64,000 bases of DNA, from assembly GCF_036346855.1 (NCBI RefSeq), contig NZ_CP107841.1:3290001-3354000 (forward strand), written 5' to 3'. Positions 49,320 through 57,899 of the stretch are shown here, piece after piece (position 1 is the stretch's first letter; each line of letters starts with the position of its first letter). Position numbers and translations under genes: made by a program. This stretch comes from Streptomyces europaeiscabiei. GTDB taxonomy: Bacteria; Actinomycetota; Actinomycetes; Streptomycetales; Streptomycetaceae. The notes under the pieces are model-generated. The model was not told the origin of the DNA. It searched no databases and saw only the letters and a list, made by a program, of their open reading frames with translations.

Positions 49320-51119
49320 ATGTCCAAGAGCGCGGGTCCTGAGAGACGTACGGGGACAGAGGCGGGCCCCAGCCGGCGGCGGGTGCTCGGTACGGCCGCG
49401 GGGGCAGGGGTCGCGGTCGCGGCCGGTGGGGTCGCGGGGAGTCCGGCCGCTGCCGCCGCCCCACCGCTCCTCGGCACCTACGACGTCGTCGTCATCGGTT
49501 CCGGCGCAGCCGGGATGACCGCCGCGCTCACGGCCGCGAAGCAGGGGCTGAGTTGTGTCGTCGTGGAGAAGGCGCCGACCTTCGGGGGGTCGGCGGCACG
49601 GTCGGGCGCCGGGATCTGGCTGCCGAACAACAGCGTGATCAAGGCGGCCGGAGTGCCGGACACCCCGGCCAAGGCGGCGCAGTACCTCGCGGCCGTGGTC
49701 GGGGACGAGGTGCCCGCCGACCGGCAGAAGGCGTTCCTCGATCACGGGCCCGCCATGCTGTCGTTCGTCATGGCCAACAGCCCGCTCAGGTTCCGGTGGA
49801 TGGAGGGGTACAGCGACTACTACCCGGAGCTGCCGGGCGGCTTGCCGAACGGGCGGTCCATCGAGCCGGATCAGTTCGACGGGAACCTGCTGGGGGACGA
49901 GCTGGCTCGGCTGAATCCCGCCTATCTGGCCACGCCGGCCGGGATGGTGGTGTTCAGCGCCGACTACAAGTGGCTCGCGCTGACCGCCGTGAGCGTGAAG
50001 GGGCTGGCCGTCGCCACGGAGTGCCTCGCCCGGGGCACGAAGGCCGCGCTGCTCGGGCAGAAGCCGCTCACCATGGGGCAGGCGCTGGCGGGCGGGCTGC
50101 GGGCCGGGCTGCTCGGTGCCAATGTGCCGGTGTGGCTCAACACCCCTTTGACAGACCTGCACTTGGAGAACGGGGCGGTGACGGGGGCGGTCGTCACCAA
50201 GAACGGTTCCACCGGGCTCGTCCGGGCCCGTCGGGGCGTCGTCGTCGGCTCCGGCGGCTTCGAGCACAACGCGGCCATGCGGGCGCAGTACCAGGAGCAG
50301 CCCATCGGCACACAGTGGACGGTGGGGGCGAAGGAGAACACCGGGGACGGGATACGGGCCGGTCAGCGGGCCGGCGCCGATCTCGCGCTCATGGACGACG
50401 CCTGGTGGGGTCCCGCCATCGCCACCCCCGGTCAGCCCTGGTTCTGTCTCGCCGAACGCACGTTGCCCGGCGGGCTGTTGGTCAACGGGGCGGGGGCGCG
50501 GTTCGTCAACGAGGCGGGGCCGTACAGCGATGTCGTCCACACGATGTACGAGAAGGACACGCCGTCCGCCTCGCACATCCCGGCCTGGCTGATCGTCGAC
50601 CAGAACTACCGCAACCGGTACCTCTTCAAGGACATCTTGCCGACCTTCCCGTTCCCCGACGAGTGGTACGACGCCGGGGCCGTCCACAAGGCGTGGACGA
50701 TCGACGCGCTCGCCGGCGCGATCGGTGCCCCCGCCGCCGCCCTCCGATCGACCGTCGACCGCTTCAACTCCCTTGCCCGGCAAGGGGACGACACGGACTT
50801 CGGGCGCGGCGACAGCGCGTACGACCACTACTACACGGACCCGTCCGTGCTCCCCGACTCCTGCCTGGCGCCCCTGTGGCTGCCGCCCTACTACGCCCTG
50901 CGCATCGTCCCGGGCGACCTCGGGACCAAGGGCGGCCTGCTCACCGACGCCCGCGCCCGCGTCCTGAGCCCGGACGGCACGGTGATCCCGGGCCTGTACG
51001 CGGCGGGCAACGCCAGCGCCGCCGTGATGGGCCGCAGTTACGCGGGCGCCGGGTCGACGATCGGGCCCGCGATGACGTTCGGGTACGTGGCCGCGCTGGA
51101 CATCGCGGGAAAGCTCTAG
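49320..51119 (+). CDS. Tat-exported FAD-dependent dehydrogenase, KstD/flavocytochrome-c-like
   Basis: A 599-aa flavoprotein. The N-terminus has a twin-arginine signal (PSRRRVLGTAAGAGVAVAAG, about residues 17-36). After it YDVVVIGSGAAGMTAALTAAKQG is the FAD Rossmann motif, FGGSAARSGAGIWLPNN is typical of 3-ketosteroid delta-1-dehydrogenases and fumarate-reductase-like proteins, and GLYAAGNASAAVMGRSYAGAGSTIGPAMTFGYVAA closes the FAD domain. A steroid or other enoyl substrate is likely; the export signal is unusual for KstD. Its stop codon overlaps the convergent GNAT stop. Confidence 0.83.
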   Translation: MSKSAGPERRTGTEAGPSRRRVLGTAAGAGVAVAAGGVAGSPAAAAAPPLLGTYDVVVIGSGAAGMTAALTAAKQGLSCVVVEKAPTFGGSAARSGAGIWLPNNSVIKAAGVPDTPAKAAQYLAAVVGDEVPADRQKAFLDHGPAMLSFVMANSPLRFRWMEGYSDYYPELPGGLPNGRSIEPDQFDGNLLGDELARLNPAYLATPAGMVVFSADYKWLALTAVSVKGLAVATECLARGTKAALLGQKPLTMGQALAGGLRAGLLGANVPVWLNTPLTDLHLENGAVTGAVVTKNGSTGLVRARRGVVVGSGGFEHNAAMRAQYQEQPIGTQWTVGAKENTGDGIRAGQRAGADLALMDDAWWGPAIATPGQPWFCLAERTLPGGLLVNGAGARFVNEAGPYSDVVHTMYEKDTPSASHIPAWLIVDQNYRNRYLFKDILPTFPFPDEWYDAGAVHKAWTIDALAGAIGAPAAALRSTVDRFNSLARQGDDTDFGRGDSAYDHYYTDPSVLPDSCLAPLWLPPYYALRIVPGDLGTKGGLLTDARARVLSPDGTVIPGLYAAGNASAAVMGRSYAGAGSTIGPAMTFGYVAALDIAGKL

Positions 51120-51580
51120 GCCACCGCGTCGTCGTGGAGTCGTAGGTCGATCCACTGGATCGTGTCGCCGTCCAGCAGATAGCGCTCGGACTCCGTGAAA
51201 CCGTGGGCGAGCGCGAACCGCAGCCCGTCCGCGTTCGATTCCAGTACGCAGGTCTCGACCGCCCGGGCGCCCAGTTCCCGCGCCCGCCGCAACGCCCGCT
51301 CGTACAACTGCTCGCCGAACCCCCGCTTCCGGTGTTCGGCGAGCACGCGCGCGATGACCGTCGCCGTGGCGGTGCCCCCCTCGGGCGGGCGGACCGTGGA
51401 GTTGCCGACAAGGACGCCGTCGACGTGGGCGAGTTCGAGGTGGTGGCGTTCGGCGCGCTCGCGGACGGCGGCGAGCGAGAGCAGGTGGGTCGGGATGATC
51501 GTGTTGTGGACGTACCGCCAGGCTTCGAGTTCCTCGTCCCCGGCGGTTCCGTCCACACGCCTGATGTCCAGGTCCGTCAC
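51116..51580 (-). CDS. GNAT-family N-acetyltransferase
   Basis: A 154-aa protein. The acetyl-CoA-binding strand and loop ATVIARVLAEHRKRGFGEQLYERALRRAREL (about residues 73-103) is GNAT motif A, with R-x-x-G-x-G/A as RKRGFG, and ALAHGFTESERYLLDG is motif B. Substrate unknown. Ends within the stop of the convergent flavoprotein gene; the upstream cyclase gene on the same strand is only 9 bp away, so both are likely one transcript. Confidence 0.87.
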   Translation of the reverse strand: MTDLDIRRVDGTAGDEELEAWRYVHNTIIPTHLLSLAAVRERAERHHLELAHVDGVLVGNSTVRPPEGGTATATVIARVLAEHRKRGFGEQLYERALRRARELGARAVETCVLESNADGLRFALAHGFTESERYLLDGDTIQWIDLRLHDDAVA

Positions 51581-51589
51581 GGCACCGGC

Positions 51590-52282
51590 CTAGACAGCGC
51601 CCGGGTCGAGCGGGTCGAGGAGGGCGTACGCCCGTACCGGGAACGTCCCCATGCCCTCGACGGCCGGGGGCGCGGCGTGGAAACGGAAGCCCTGCGGGGG
51701 CAGTTGCTCCAGGCCCCGCAGGTGTTCCACGACGGGGATGCCCGCGGCGAGCAGGCCGGTGTGGGCAGGGCGGGTGCCGTCGTCGGTGTCGTCGATGTTG
51801 AGGGAGTCGATGCCGACGAGGACGACGTCCTGCTCGACGAGCCACTCGACGGCGTCGGCGGTGAGGTAGGGGTGGCCGTGGCCGTACCGCTCGGTGCCCC
51901 AGTGACGGTCCCAGCCGGTGTGGATCAGCACCGCCCGGCCGGTCACGTCGTACGGCAGCAGCGCCTCCCGGTCCACGGCCCGGCGCCCGGTGTCAGGGGC
52001 CCGGACGACGACACCGTCGAGATCGACGAGACTGCCGAGCGGCAGTCCGGCGAGGTCGTGGCCGCCGTCGAAGCGGTGGTAGGGGCTGTCGACGTAGGTG
52101 CCGGTGTTGGACACCATCGAGATACGGCCCATGGCGAACTCGGTGCCGGGAGCGTAGATCTCCCGCGACGCCTCCCGGGTGAGGTGGTCGCCGATCTCGG
52201 GCCCGGGAAGTCCGGGATAGGTGATCATCCCGTGCCGGATGGGATGGCTGAGGTCGACGATCCGCCGTTGCTTGCTGGTCAT
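51590..52282 (-). CDS. cyclase-family metal hydrolase (kynurenine-formamidase-like)
   Basis: A 230-aa protein of the cyclase/KynB family. IVDLSHPIRHGMITYPG opens the fold, and SNTGTYVDSPYHRFDGG stands for the HxGTHxDxPxH metal site. In it the first His is Asn and the second is Tyr, while Asp, Pro and His remain. Metal binding may therefore differ from the formamidase. LIHTGWDRHWGTERY and GIDSLNIDDTDDGTRPAHTGLLAAGIPVVEHL are conserved too. Divergent from the LysR gene at 52353, which may regulate it. Confidence 0.83.
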   Translation of the reverse strand: MTSKQRRIVDLSHPIRHGMITYPGLPGPEIGDHLTREASREIYAPGTEFAMGRISMVSNTGTYVDSPYHRFDGGHDLAGLPLGSLVDLDGVVVRAPDTGRRAVDREALLPYDVTGRAVLIHTGWDRHWGTERYGHGHPYLTADAVEWLVEQDVVLVGIDSLNIDDTDDGTRPAHTGLLAAGIPVVEHLRGLEQLPPQGFRFHAAPPAVEGMGTFPVRAYALLDPLDPGAV

Positions 52283-52352
52283 GCCCCGATCCTCCCTGCA
52301 GTATCACTTCATCACAAGCAAGATTTACTGAAGCGGCACTACAGTACGGCTT

Positions 52353-53282
52353 ATGGAACTGGATCCCCGCCGACTGCGCGTCCTGCGTGCGGTGGCGTTG
52401 CGCGGTGGTGTGGTGGACGCGGCGAAGGTGCTGCATCTGACGCCGTCGGCCGTGTCGCAGCATCTGGCGCAGCTGGAGCGGGAGGTGGGCCAGCCGCTGG
52501 TGGACCGTTCGCGGCGCCGGGCGGGCCTGACCCCGGCGGGGCGGCTGCTGGCGGCGCGGGCCGAGCGCATCGAGCACGAACTGGCGGAGGCGCGCCGTGA
52601 ACTCGCCGAGCTGACCGGCCGTTCGACCGGGCCGGTGACGGTCGCCGCGTTCTCCTCTGCGGTCTGCCACCTGCTCGTCCCCGCCCTCGGCGCCCTCGCC
52701 CGCACCCACCCGGGCCTGGAACCGAGGGTGGTGGAGGCGGAGGGTCCCGAGGCCCTGCGCGAGCTGCGGACCGGCGGCCTGGACCTGCTGGTCGTCGAGT
52801 ACGACGGCGACGATCCCGACCCGGACGAGCAGTGGCGCGATCTGGCGTCCGCGCCGGTCGCCGACGACGAGTACCGCGTGATCACCCCCGCCGACTGGTC
52901 ACCCCCGCCCCGCTCGGTCCGGGACCTGGCCGACCGGCCCTGGGTCACCGCGCCACCCGGCACGGCCTGCGGCCGCGCCCTGGCCCGCATCTCCGCCCAG
53001 TACGCCTTCACCCCGCACCGCGCCCACACCGCCCTGGAGTTCCCGACCACCCTGGCCCTCGTCCGGGCGGGCCTCGGCGCGGCGGTCGTCCCCACCCTCG
53101 CCCTGACCGACGCGCCGCCCGAAACGGTGGCCCTGCCGACGGTCCCGATGGCGGGCCACCGCCGCATCGCGGCGGTGTGGCCCGCCTCTCCGTCCGGCCC
53201 CCAGCCCCGGACGTCCGCTCTGGTCGAGGTGCTCCGCCGGTCGGCCACGGCGTTGGGGTTGGCCCCTGTGACCACCGGCTGA
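52353..53282 (+). CDS. LysR-family transcriptional regulator
   Basis: A 309-aa regulator. The N-terminal winged helix is LRVLRAVALRGGVVDAAKVLHLTPSAVSQHLAQLEREVGQPLVDRS (residues about 8-53, with the recognition helix SAVSQHLAQLE). The effector domain starts with GPVTVAAFSSAVCHLLVPAL and ends with ALVRAGLGAAVVPTLAL. It is divergent from the cyclase/GNAT pair; the 70-bp gap (ATCACTTCATCACAAGC, TTTACTGAAGCG) is AT-rich and likely holds its operator. Its ligand is unknown. Confidence 0.9.
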   Translation: MELDPRRLRVLRAVALRGGVVDAAKVLHLTPSAVSQHLAQLEREVGQPLVDRSRRRAGLTPAGRLLAARAERIEHELAEARRELAELTGRSTGPVTVAAFSSAVCHLLVPALGALARTHPGLEPRVVEAEGPEALRELRTGGLDLLVVEYDGDDPDPDEQWRDLASAPVADDEYRVITPADWSPPPRSVRDLADRPWVTAPPGTACGRALARISAQYAFTPHRAHTALEFPTTLALVRAGLGAAVVPTLALTDAPPETVALPTVPMAGHRRIAAVWPASPSGPQPRTSALVEVLRRSATALGLAPVTTG

Positions 53283-53287
53283 GGGAG

Positions 53288-53357
53288 TGCCCCCTTCAGG
53301 GGTGCGGGGCTGTGACACATGCGGCTCCGCCACGCGGGCGCGACCGGCCACGACGGC
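53288..53357 (-). repeat. dispersed repeat family B (copy 5), 5 bp after the LysR stop
   Basis: On the minus strand: GTGGCCGGTCGCGC, CGTGGCGGAGCCGCATG, TGTCACAGCCCCGCACCCCTGAAGGGGG. It contains all modules of the family. A run of GGCACC hexamers follows at 53404-53430. Confidence 0.75.
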
Positions 53358-53479
53358 CCCTGGCCCTCACCCTGACCCTGACTCTGCGCGCCCGCACCGG
53401 TGCCGGCACCGGCACCGGCACCGGCACCGGCCAGATCACACTCCCGGCCGCACCCGTGGACGCACCCCCTCCGCCCCCA

Positions 53480-53655
53480 GCCCCGCGAAGTACTCGACCG
53501 CACCCGGCTCGTCCACAGCCGCCAGGTTCACCACGTCCGCCATCGCGGCCCCTGAAGCGGCCGTTTCACCGGCACTTCCAGCTTCTTCCCCGTCCGCGTA
53601 TGCGGAATGGCCGGCACCTCGATGATCTCGTCCGGCACATGACGCGGCGACACCC
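53480..53655 (-). pseudogene. remnant of acetoacetyl-CoA synthetase (C-terminal end)
   Basis: The minus strand reads SPRHVPDEIIEVPAIPHTRTGKKLEVPVKR, the conserved C-terminus of acetoacetyl-CoA synthetases, with the catalytic Lys in RTGKKLE. It then continues in another frame as AAMADVVNLAAVDEPGAVEYFAG. The shift lies at the C4 run 53549-53552, where one base is missing. About 60 of ~650 residues remain. 53358-53479 and 53656-54143 hold no gene I can support. Confidence 0.75.
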
Positions 53656-53697
53656 CTCCCCCACCGCCCGGTCAGCCGCGCCGGCCTCCCAGGGGCA

Positions 53698-53748
53698 GGG
53701 CGTGCCCGCCAAGGCGTTCCCGACGGAACCCGTCGGGCGGGCACGCCC
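53698..53748. terminator. long hairpin (13-bp perfect arms)
   Basis: GGGCGTGCCCGCC at 53698-53710 pairs with GGCGGGCACGCCC at 53736-53748, and the enclosed region contains a further CCCGACGG/CGTCGGG stem. Possibly a bidirectional terminator in the decayed 53.3-54.1 kb region. Confidence 0.65.
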
Positions 53749-54143
53749 CGCGGCGTACCGCGGCGTACCGCGGCGAGTTCCGGCGGATTCCCCTTTCCGC
53801 GCACGCAGTGGCCGGCCGGACGCGGAAGGGGGTCGGTGACGCCTGGCGGGTCGGCCACGCGTCCGGCACGCTCCGGGGCCGGAGGGAGTACGGTGACGGC
53901 ACCGAGCGCACCTCGCATGCCGTCATCCGTTTCGGCGTCGCCCTTGGGGAACGGCAATGGCCGGAGCACATCGGACCCGGCCGGAAAAGAGCCGCACCAT
54001 GCCTCCTGGCTCGTACCCTCGCGTTCGGCCTCCCCATCCTGTTCCGCGCCCCGTGGTAGCGGCGATCTCCTGATTCCCGAGGTGCTCTCCAGCATTCCGG
54101 CACCTCACGCACGCCCTGGACCGACCTGGAGGATGCAGGACAC

Positions 54144-54416
54144 ATGTATTCACAAGACGCGATCTCCGGCCGCCGCCGCGGCCGCCCCGAACCGACCGCC
54201 GAGATGCTCTCCGGGCTTGCCTGTCTCATCTGCGGCACCGACTACCGCAGCGCGCCGGACGCCGAGGCCGTGGTGGTCTCCCACCGCGACGACAAGCAAC
54301 AGCTCGCCTGCCACGGAACGTGCGCACGGCTGGCGAGCGGTTCGGTCTCCGGCCTGAACGAGACACCCCTCCCGCTGGCCGAGCGCCTGCGCGGGCACCA
54401 GGCCGACCGTCCCTGA
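54144..54416 (+). CDS. small putative zinc-binding protein (90 aa)
   Basis: A 90-aa protein with ISGRRRGRPEPTAEMLSGLACLICGTDY and, 36 residues on, LACHGTCARLASGS: two Cys pairs (CLIC and C-x3-C) that could form a zinc ribbon. ATG 54144 follows CTGGAGGATG, a good ribosome site. Similar small proteins occur in Streptomyces, but I know no function. The GRRRGRP segment could touch DNA. Confidence 0.6.
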   Translation: MYSQDAISGRRRGRPEPTAEMLSGLACLICGTDYRSAPDAEAVVVSHRDDKQQLACHGTCARLASGSVSGLNETPLPLAERLRGHQADRP

Positions 54417-54589
54417 CCCGGCCTCCCGGCTGGCTGCCACGCCAAGCAGGTTGCCGGGACGGCCCATTGGCATCCTGTCGGCTCAGCCCGTCCCACGGAA
54501 GGCGCATGCGGTCCTCGGCGACCGCGGACCGGACCACAGTGGACGTACGACCACGGCATCCGTACGGAATCAGGACCCGCTCGGGCGAC

Positions 54590-54625
54590 TTGTTCATGAG
54601 ACTCAGTCGATACGATGCAGTCATG
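54590..54625 (+). promoter_or_regulatory. candidate leaderless promoter of the TetR gene
   Basis: TACGAT at 54611-54616 lies 6 bp before ATG 54623 and no ribosome site precedes that ATG, so transcription probably starts at or near the A of the start codon. TTGTTC at 54590-54595 is a weak -35 (15-bp spacer). Leaderless mRNAs are frequent in Streptomyces. Confidence 0.45.
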
Positions 54626-55246
54626 GCTCACGTTTCCGCGGCCGAGCGCCGCCCCCAGCTGATCAAAGCAGCCATCGACTACATGACGAGGGAAGGAGTC
54701 GCGGCCGGGAGTACCCGTGCCATCGCCGCCGAGTTGGGGGTGGCCCAGGCCACGGTGCACTACACCTTCGGCACGAAGGAAGTGCTGTACCGCGCCGTCA
54801 TGGAGCAGCTCACCCAGGATCTGACCGCCCAGGTCGAGCAGGCCGCGCCGGCCGACGCCGGATTCGAGGAGACGACCGCCGCCCTGGCCGCCGCCCTGTG
54901 GCGAACGGTGCTCGAACAGCCCGCCAGTCATCAGCTCCTCACGGAACTGACCATGTTCGCGCTTCGCTCCCCCGCCCTGAGCGAGGCCCTCGACAGCCAC
55001 TACCGGAGCGTGACGGAGGTGACGGCGAGACTGGTGAGCGATGCGGCCGAACGCACCGGCCGGCCCCTTGCCCAGCCCGCGGAAACGATTGCGCGGTTCT
55101 TCCTCGCCGGATTCGACGGACTCACCATGCAGCACCTCTCCCACCCCGACGAGGAGGTCGAGCGCACCTGCCTCCAGGCCTTCGTGTCCGCCGTGGTGGC
55201 CATGGCCGGCGGCCGGCTGGACCTGGTGCCCGTACCCGCGACCTGA
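54623..55246 (+). CDS. TetR-family transcriptional regulator
   Basis: A 207-aa regulator. The N-terminal helix-turn-helix is RRPQLIKAAIDYMTREGVAAGSTRAIAAELGVAQATVHYTFGTKEVLYRAVMEQL, with recognition helix AQATVHYTFG. The C-terminal domain is helical (TTAALAAALWRTVLEQPASHQLLTEL). ATG 54623 rather than 54596 is chosen, since the TetR fold begins just after it and a -10 box stands at the right distance for a leaderless transcript. Neighbours give no clear target. The gap 55247-55575 holds no gene I can support. Confidence 0.88.
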   Translation: MAHVSAAERRPQLIKAAIDYMTREGVAAGSTRAIAAELGVAQATVHYTFGTKEVLYRAVMEQLTQDLTAQVEQAAPADAGFEETTAALAAALWRTVLEQPASHQLLTELTMFALRSPALSEALDSHYRSVTEVTARLVSDAAERTGRPLAQPAETIARFFLAGFDGLTMQHLSHPDEEVERTCLQAFVSAVVAMAGGRLDLVPVPAT

Positions 55247-55575
55247 GGACAGCCGGGGCGCTCTCCAACAGGACGAGCGCGCCGACCTGCGGCCTCGGTG
55301 GTGCGAGGCGGCGGACGGGTGGCCGTCGGGGGCAACGTGGGTCCTGGCGTGTGCCGGGGCGGCACTCGCCACCGCTTCTTGCGACGGCCCCGAAGACGTG
55401 ACGGCACTCGGCAACCGCACAGAGGCATCGGACGAGGGCGGCCGCCACGATGCCTGGTCCGCCAGAGATCGCGCACCGCGACAGTTCACGGCACGGGTTG
55501 CCGACAACCGTGGCCCCGCCACCGACGCGATCGCCCGGGCTCGAGCGCGCGTCCGTGGCGGGTGGTCCGGAAGGG

Positions 55576-56415
55576 TCAGACGTCCCAGGCCCCCTCCAGG
55601 GCAGCGGCCTCGACATAGTCGGAGAAGTCCCGGGGTGCGCGTCCCAGGGAACGCTGAACGCCGTCGCCGAGCGAGGCGAGGCCGCCGGAACGGACGTGCT
55701 CGTACAGGCCGACCGACAGTTGCACCCACTCCTCGGGCACGCCCTGCGCACGTTGCTCGTCCGCATACGCCTCCGGGCTCAGCGCCACATAGCGGATGTC
55801 ACGGCCGGTTCCCCTGGCGATCTCCCCGACGGCGCCCCCGAAAGTCATCAACCGTGGTCCGCTGAGCTCGTAGTGCCACCCTGCGTGCCCGTCTTCGGTG
55901 AGGGCGGCGACCGCCACCTCGGCGATGTCCTCGGCGTCGATGAACGCCTCCTTGCCGTCCCCGGCCGGCAGTCTCACCTCGCCGCTCAGCACGGGATCGC
56001 GCAGGAAGTCCTCGCTGAAGTTCTGGAAGAACCACCGAACCCGCAGCACGGTCCACTCCAGGCCCGCATGCTCCAGCGCCCGCTCCGTGGCCATGACGTG
56101 CTCCCTGGCGGGACCCCAGGCATCTGACGGCGTGGACAGCAGCACTGCCCGCCGGACCCCGGCCGCCGCGGCCTGCCGGGCGAACGCGCCGACGGCCTGG
56201 GCGGCCTGCGGGCTGCCGAGGTCGGGTACCACCAGATACATCCCCGTCACATCCCGCAGCGCGGGCTCCCAGGTGGTCCGGTCCGTCCAGTCGAAGGACG
56301 GTGTGCCGGAACGGGAGGCCGAGCGGACCGCCGAGCCGCGCTCCCGCAGCAGCCGCGCCACCCGGCGGCCCGTCTTTCCCGTAGCACCCGTCACCAGGAT
56401 CATCTCGTCGCTCAT
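55576..56415 (-). CDS. NmrA-like NAD(P)-binding protein
   Basis: A 279-aa short-chain-dehydrogenase-fold protein of the NmrA/atypical SDR class. MILVTGATGKTGRRVARLLRERG is the glycine-rich dinucleotide motif (GATGKTG). RRAVLLSTPSDAWG takes the place of the catalytic Ser region, and the typical YxxxK is absent, as in NmrA proteins. RVRWFFQNFSEDFL and EAFIDAEDIAEVAVAAL are conserved in the family. ATG 56413-56415 starts the fold. It is divergent from the AraC gene, which may control it. Acts as NAD(P)H-binding reductase or redox sensor. Confidence 0.85.
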   Translation of the reverse strand: MSDEMILVTGATGKTGRRVARLLRERGSAVRSASRSGTPSFDWTDRTTWEPALRDVTGMYLVVPDLGSPQAAQAVGAFARQAAAAGVRRAVLLSTPSDAWGPAREHVMATERALEHAGLEWTVLRVRWFFQNFSEDFLRDPVLSGEVRLPAGDGKEAFIDAEDIAEVAVAALTEDGHAGWHYELSGPRLMTFGGAVGEIARGTGRDIRYVALSPEAYADEQRAQGVPEEWVQLSVGLYEHVRSGGLASLGDGVQRSLGRAPRDFSDYVEAAALEGAWDV

Positions 56416-56484
56416 GGACTCGACTGAACCAGCCGCCGACCGCCTCACCCATGCCACACAGGCTCACGTCCATACGCGTTCGTC

Positions 56485-56500
56485 TACGCTGACCGGCATG
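56485..56500 (+). promoter_or_regulatory. -10 box for leaderless AraC transcript
   Basis: TACGCT at 56485-56490 lies 7 bp before ATG 56498; no ribosome site precedes the ATG. The -35 is not clear. Confidence 0.35.
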
Positions 56501-57469
56501 CATCCCTCGGGACTGCCCGGCATCGATCCGCTGACCGATCTCCTGAACGGCGTACGGACCAGCGGCGCGATCTTCAACCAGTCCGCCATGACCGGCTCCT
56601 GGGCAGCACGCTTCGAGGACGGATCACCGCTGGCCCTCGCGGTCCTTGTGCACGGCTCCGCCTGGATCACCCCGGAGAGCGGCGCCCCGGTCCGGCTCGG
56701 CCCCGGTGACGTCGCCGTGCTGAGCGGGGGCGCGCCGTATGTGATCGCGGACGACCCGGACACAGAACCGGACAAAGTGATCCGGTTGGGAGGGCGCTGT
56801 ACGACCCCACAGGGCGAAGAGCTGCTTCCCGCGCGAATCCCGGACAAGGGCGCCTGGAACCCCGCAGAGCCGGGCCGCACCCTTCTGGTCAACGGCCTGT
56901 ACACCGTGAACACCGGCACGCCGGGCCGACTGCTCGCGGCCCTGCCACCGCTCGCCGTCATCGAGGCGTCCGTGGGGACCTGCCCGGTCGGCTCCTCTGC
57001 CTTCGAAGAGATCGCCCGCGAGGAACCCGGGCAGCAGATCCTGCTGGACCGGACGATGGACCTGATGCTGATCACCGCCCTGCGGGCCTGGTTCACCCGC
57101 CCCGGCACCCAGATCCCCACCTGGTACCGCGCCCACAGCGACCCCGTGGTCGCCCCGGCACTGCGCCTGCTGCACGCCGACCCCGCCCACCCGTGGACCG
57201 TGGCCGCACTCGCGGCGAAAACCGGTGCGTCCCGAGCGCACCTCGCCCGCCGCTTCAACGCCCTGGTCGGGCAACCGCCCATGACCTACCTGCGGCAACG
57301 CCGCCTGGCGCTCGCCGCCGACCTGCTGCGCGAGCCCGGCACGACACTCGCCGTGGTGGCCGACCGCGTCGGCTTCGCCAACGCCTTCGCCCTCAGCAAC
57401 GCGTTCAAGAAGGAACACGGCATCAGCCCCAGCGAATACCGCACGCGCGAGACCCGGCCGCAGATCTGA
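56498..57469 (+). CDS. AraC-family regulator with cupin ligand domain
   Basis: A 323-aa regulator. Residues about 10-180 form a cupin domain (AVLVHGSAWITPESGAPVRLGPGDVAVLSGGAPYV) and residues about 215-315 hold the double helix-turn-helix: WTVAALAAKTGASRAHLARRFNALVGQPPMTYLRQRRLALAADLLREPGTTLAVVADRVGFANAFALSNAFKKEHGISPSEYR, described over its length. This is the common Streptomyces 'cupin-AraC' type that often controls a divergent oxidoreductase gene, here the NmrA-like one. Confidence 0.9.
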   Translation: MHPSGLPGIDPLTDLLNGVRTSGAIFNQSAMTGSWAARFEDGSPLALAVLVHGSAWITPESGAPVRLGPGDVAVLSGGAPYVIADDPDTEPDKVIRLGGRCTTPQGEELLPARIPDKGAWNPAEPGRTLLVNGLYTVNTGTPGRLLAALPPLAVIEASVGTCPVGSSAFEEIAREEPGQQILLDRTMDLMLITALRAWFTRPGTQIPTWYRAHSDPVVAPALRLLHADPAHPWTVAALAAKTGASRAHLARRFNALVGQPPMTYLRQRRLALAADLLREPGTTLAVVADRVGFANAFALSNAFKKEHGISPSEYRTRETRPQI

Positions 57470-57611
57470 CGCTACTGGGACCGCTCCTGGGACGTCGTCT
57501 CTCGGGGCCCGGAACGTCGGCCGCCACCGACCGGCGGAGCCGGTGTGCTCTGAGACCTGGCGGAAAGCCGACATGTCCCAGTCTTGGAAGCGCAGAGAAC
57601 CGTCTCTCAGC

Positions 57612-57696
57612 GCATGCACACACCCACATACGCACACACCCACATAAGCAGATATCCACATACGCACACACCCACATACATACGCATATACACACC
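57612..57696. repeat. CACA/CATACG-rich microsatellite, GC-poor
   Basis: About 85 bp of CACAC, CCACATA and CATACGCA units, alternating purine-pyrimidine and far lower in GC than its surroundings. No protein is assigned. The rest of 57470-57899 (between the AraC and DUF418 genes) shows nothing I can name. Confidence 0.85.
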
Positions 57697-57899
57697 TCGG
57701 CCCCGGCGGCGGCTCGCAGTCACCACCGTGCCGGCGTCTGTCCTGCCGCCACTGCCCGCGCGGTCCGCGACCGACCGTGCCGTGCGCGGCAGCCCATGCC
57801 GCCGCGCAACCATCAGGTGGGACAGCGAACCCACACAGAGACCCTGTCGGCCTGGGCGCACGCACTTCGCCGCAGGCGGAGGGGCCGGGACTGTGCGTC

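Noticed and set aside
51203..52600. 465-aa plus-strand frame
   Set aside because: Antisense of the GNAT and cyclase genes.
55247..55575. Possible lipoprotein-like frame (WVLACAGAALATASC)
   Set aside because: No start codon with ribosome site, no continuation with plausible composition, and the frame merges into antisense of the NmrA-like gene.
57423..57695. Minus-strand frame with a Cys/Val-rich start (MCICVCMWVC)
   Set aside because: Produced by translation of the CACA microsatellite; no ribosome site or family match.
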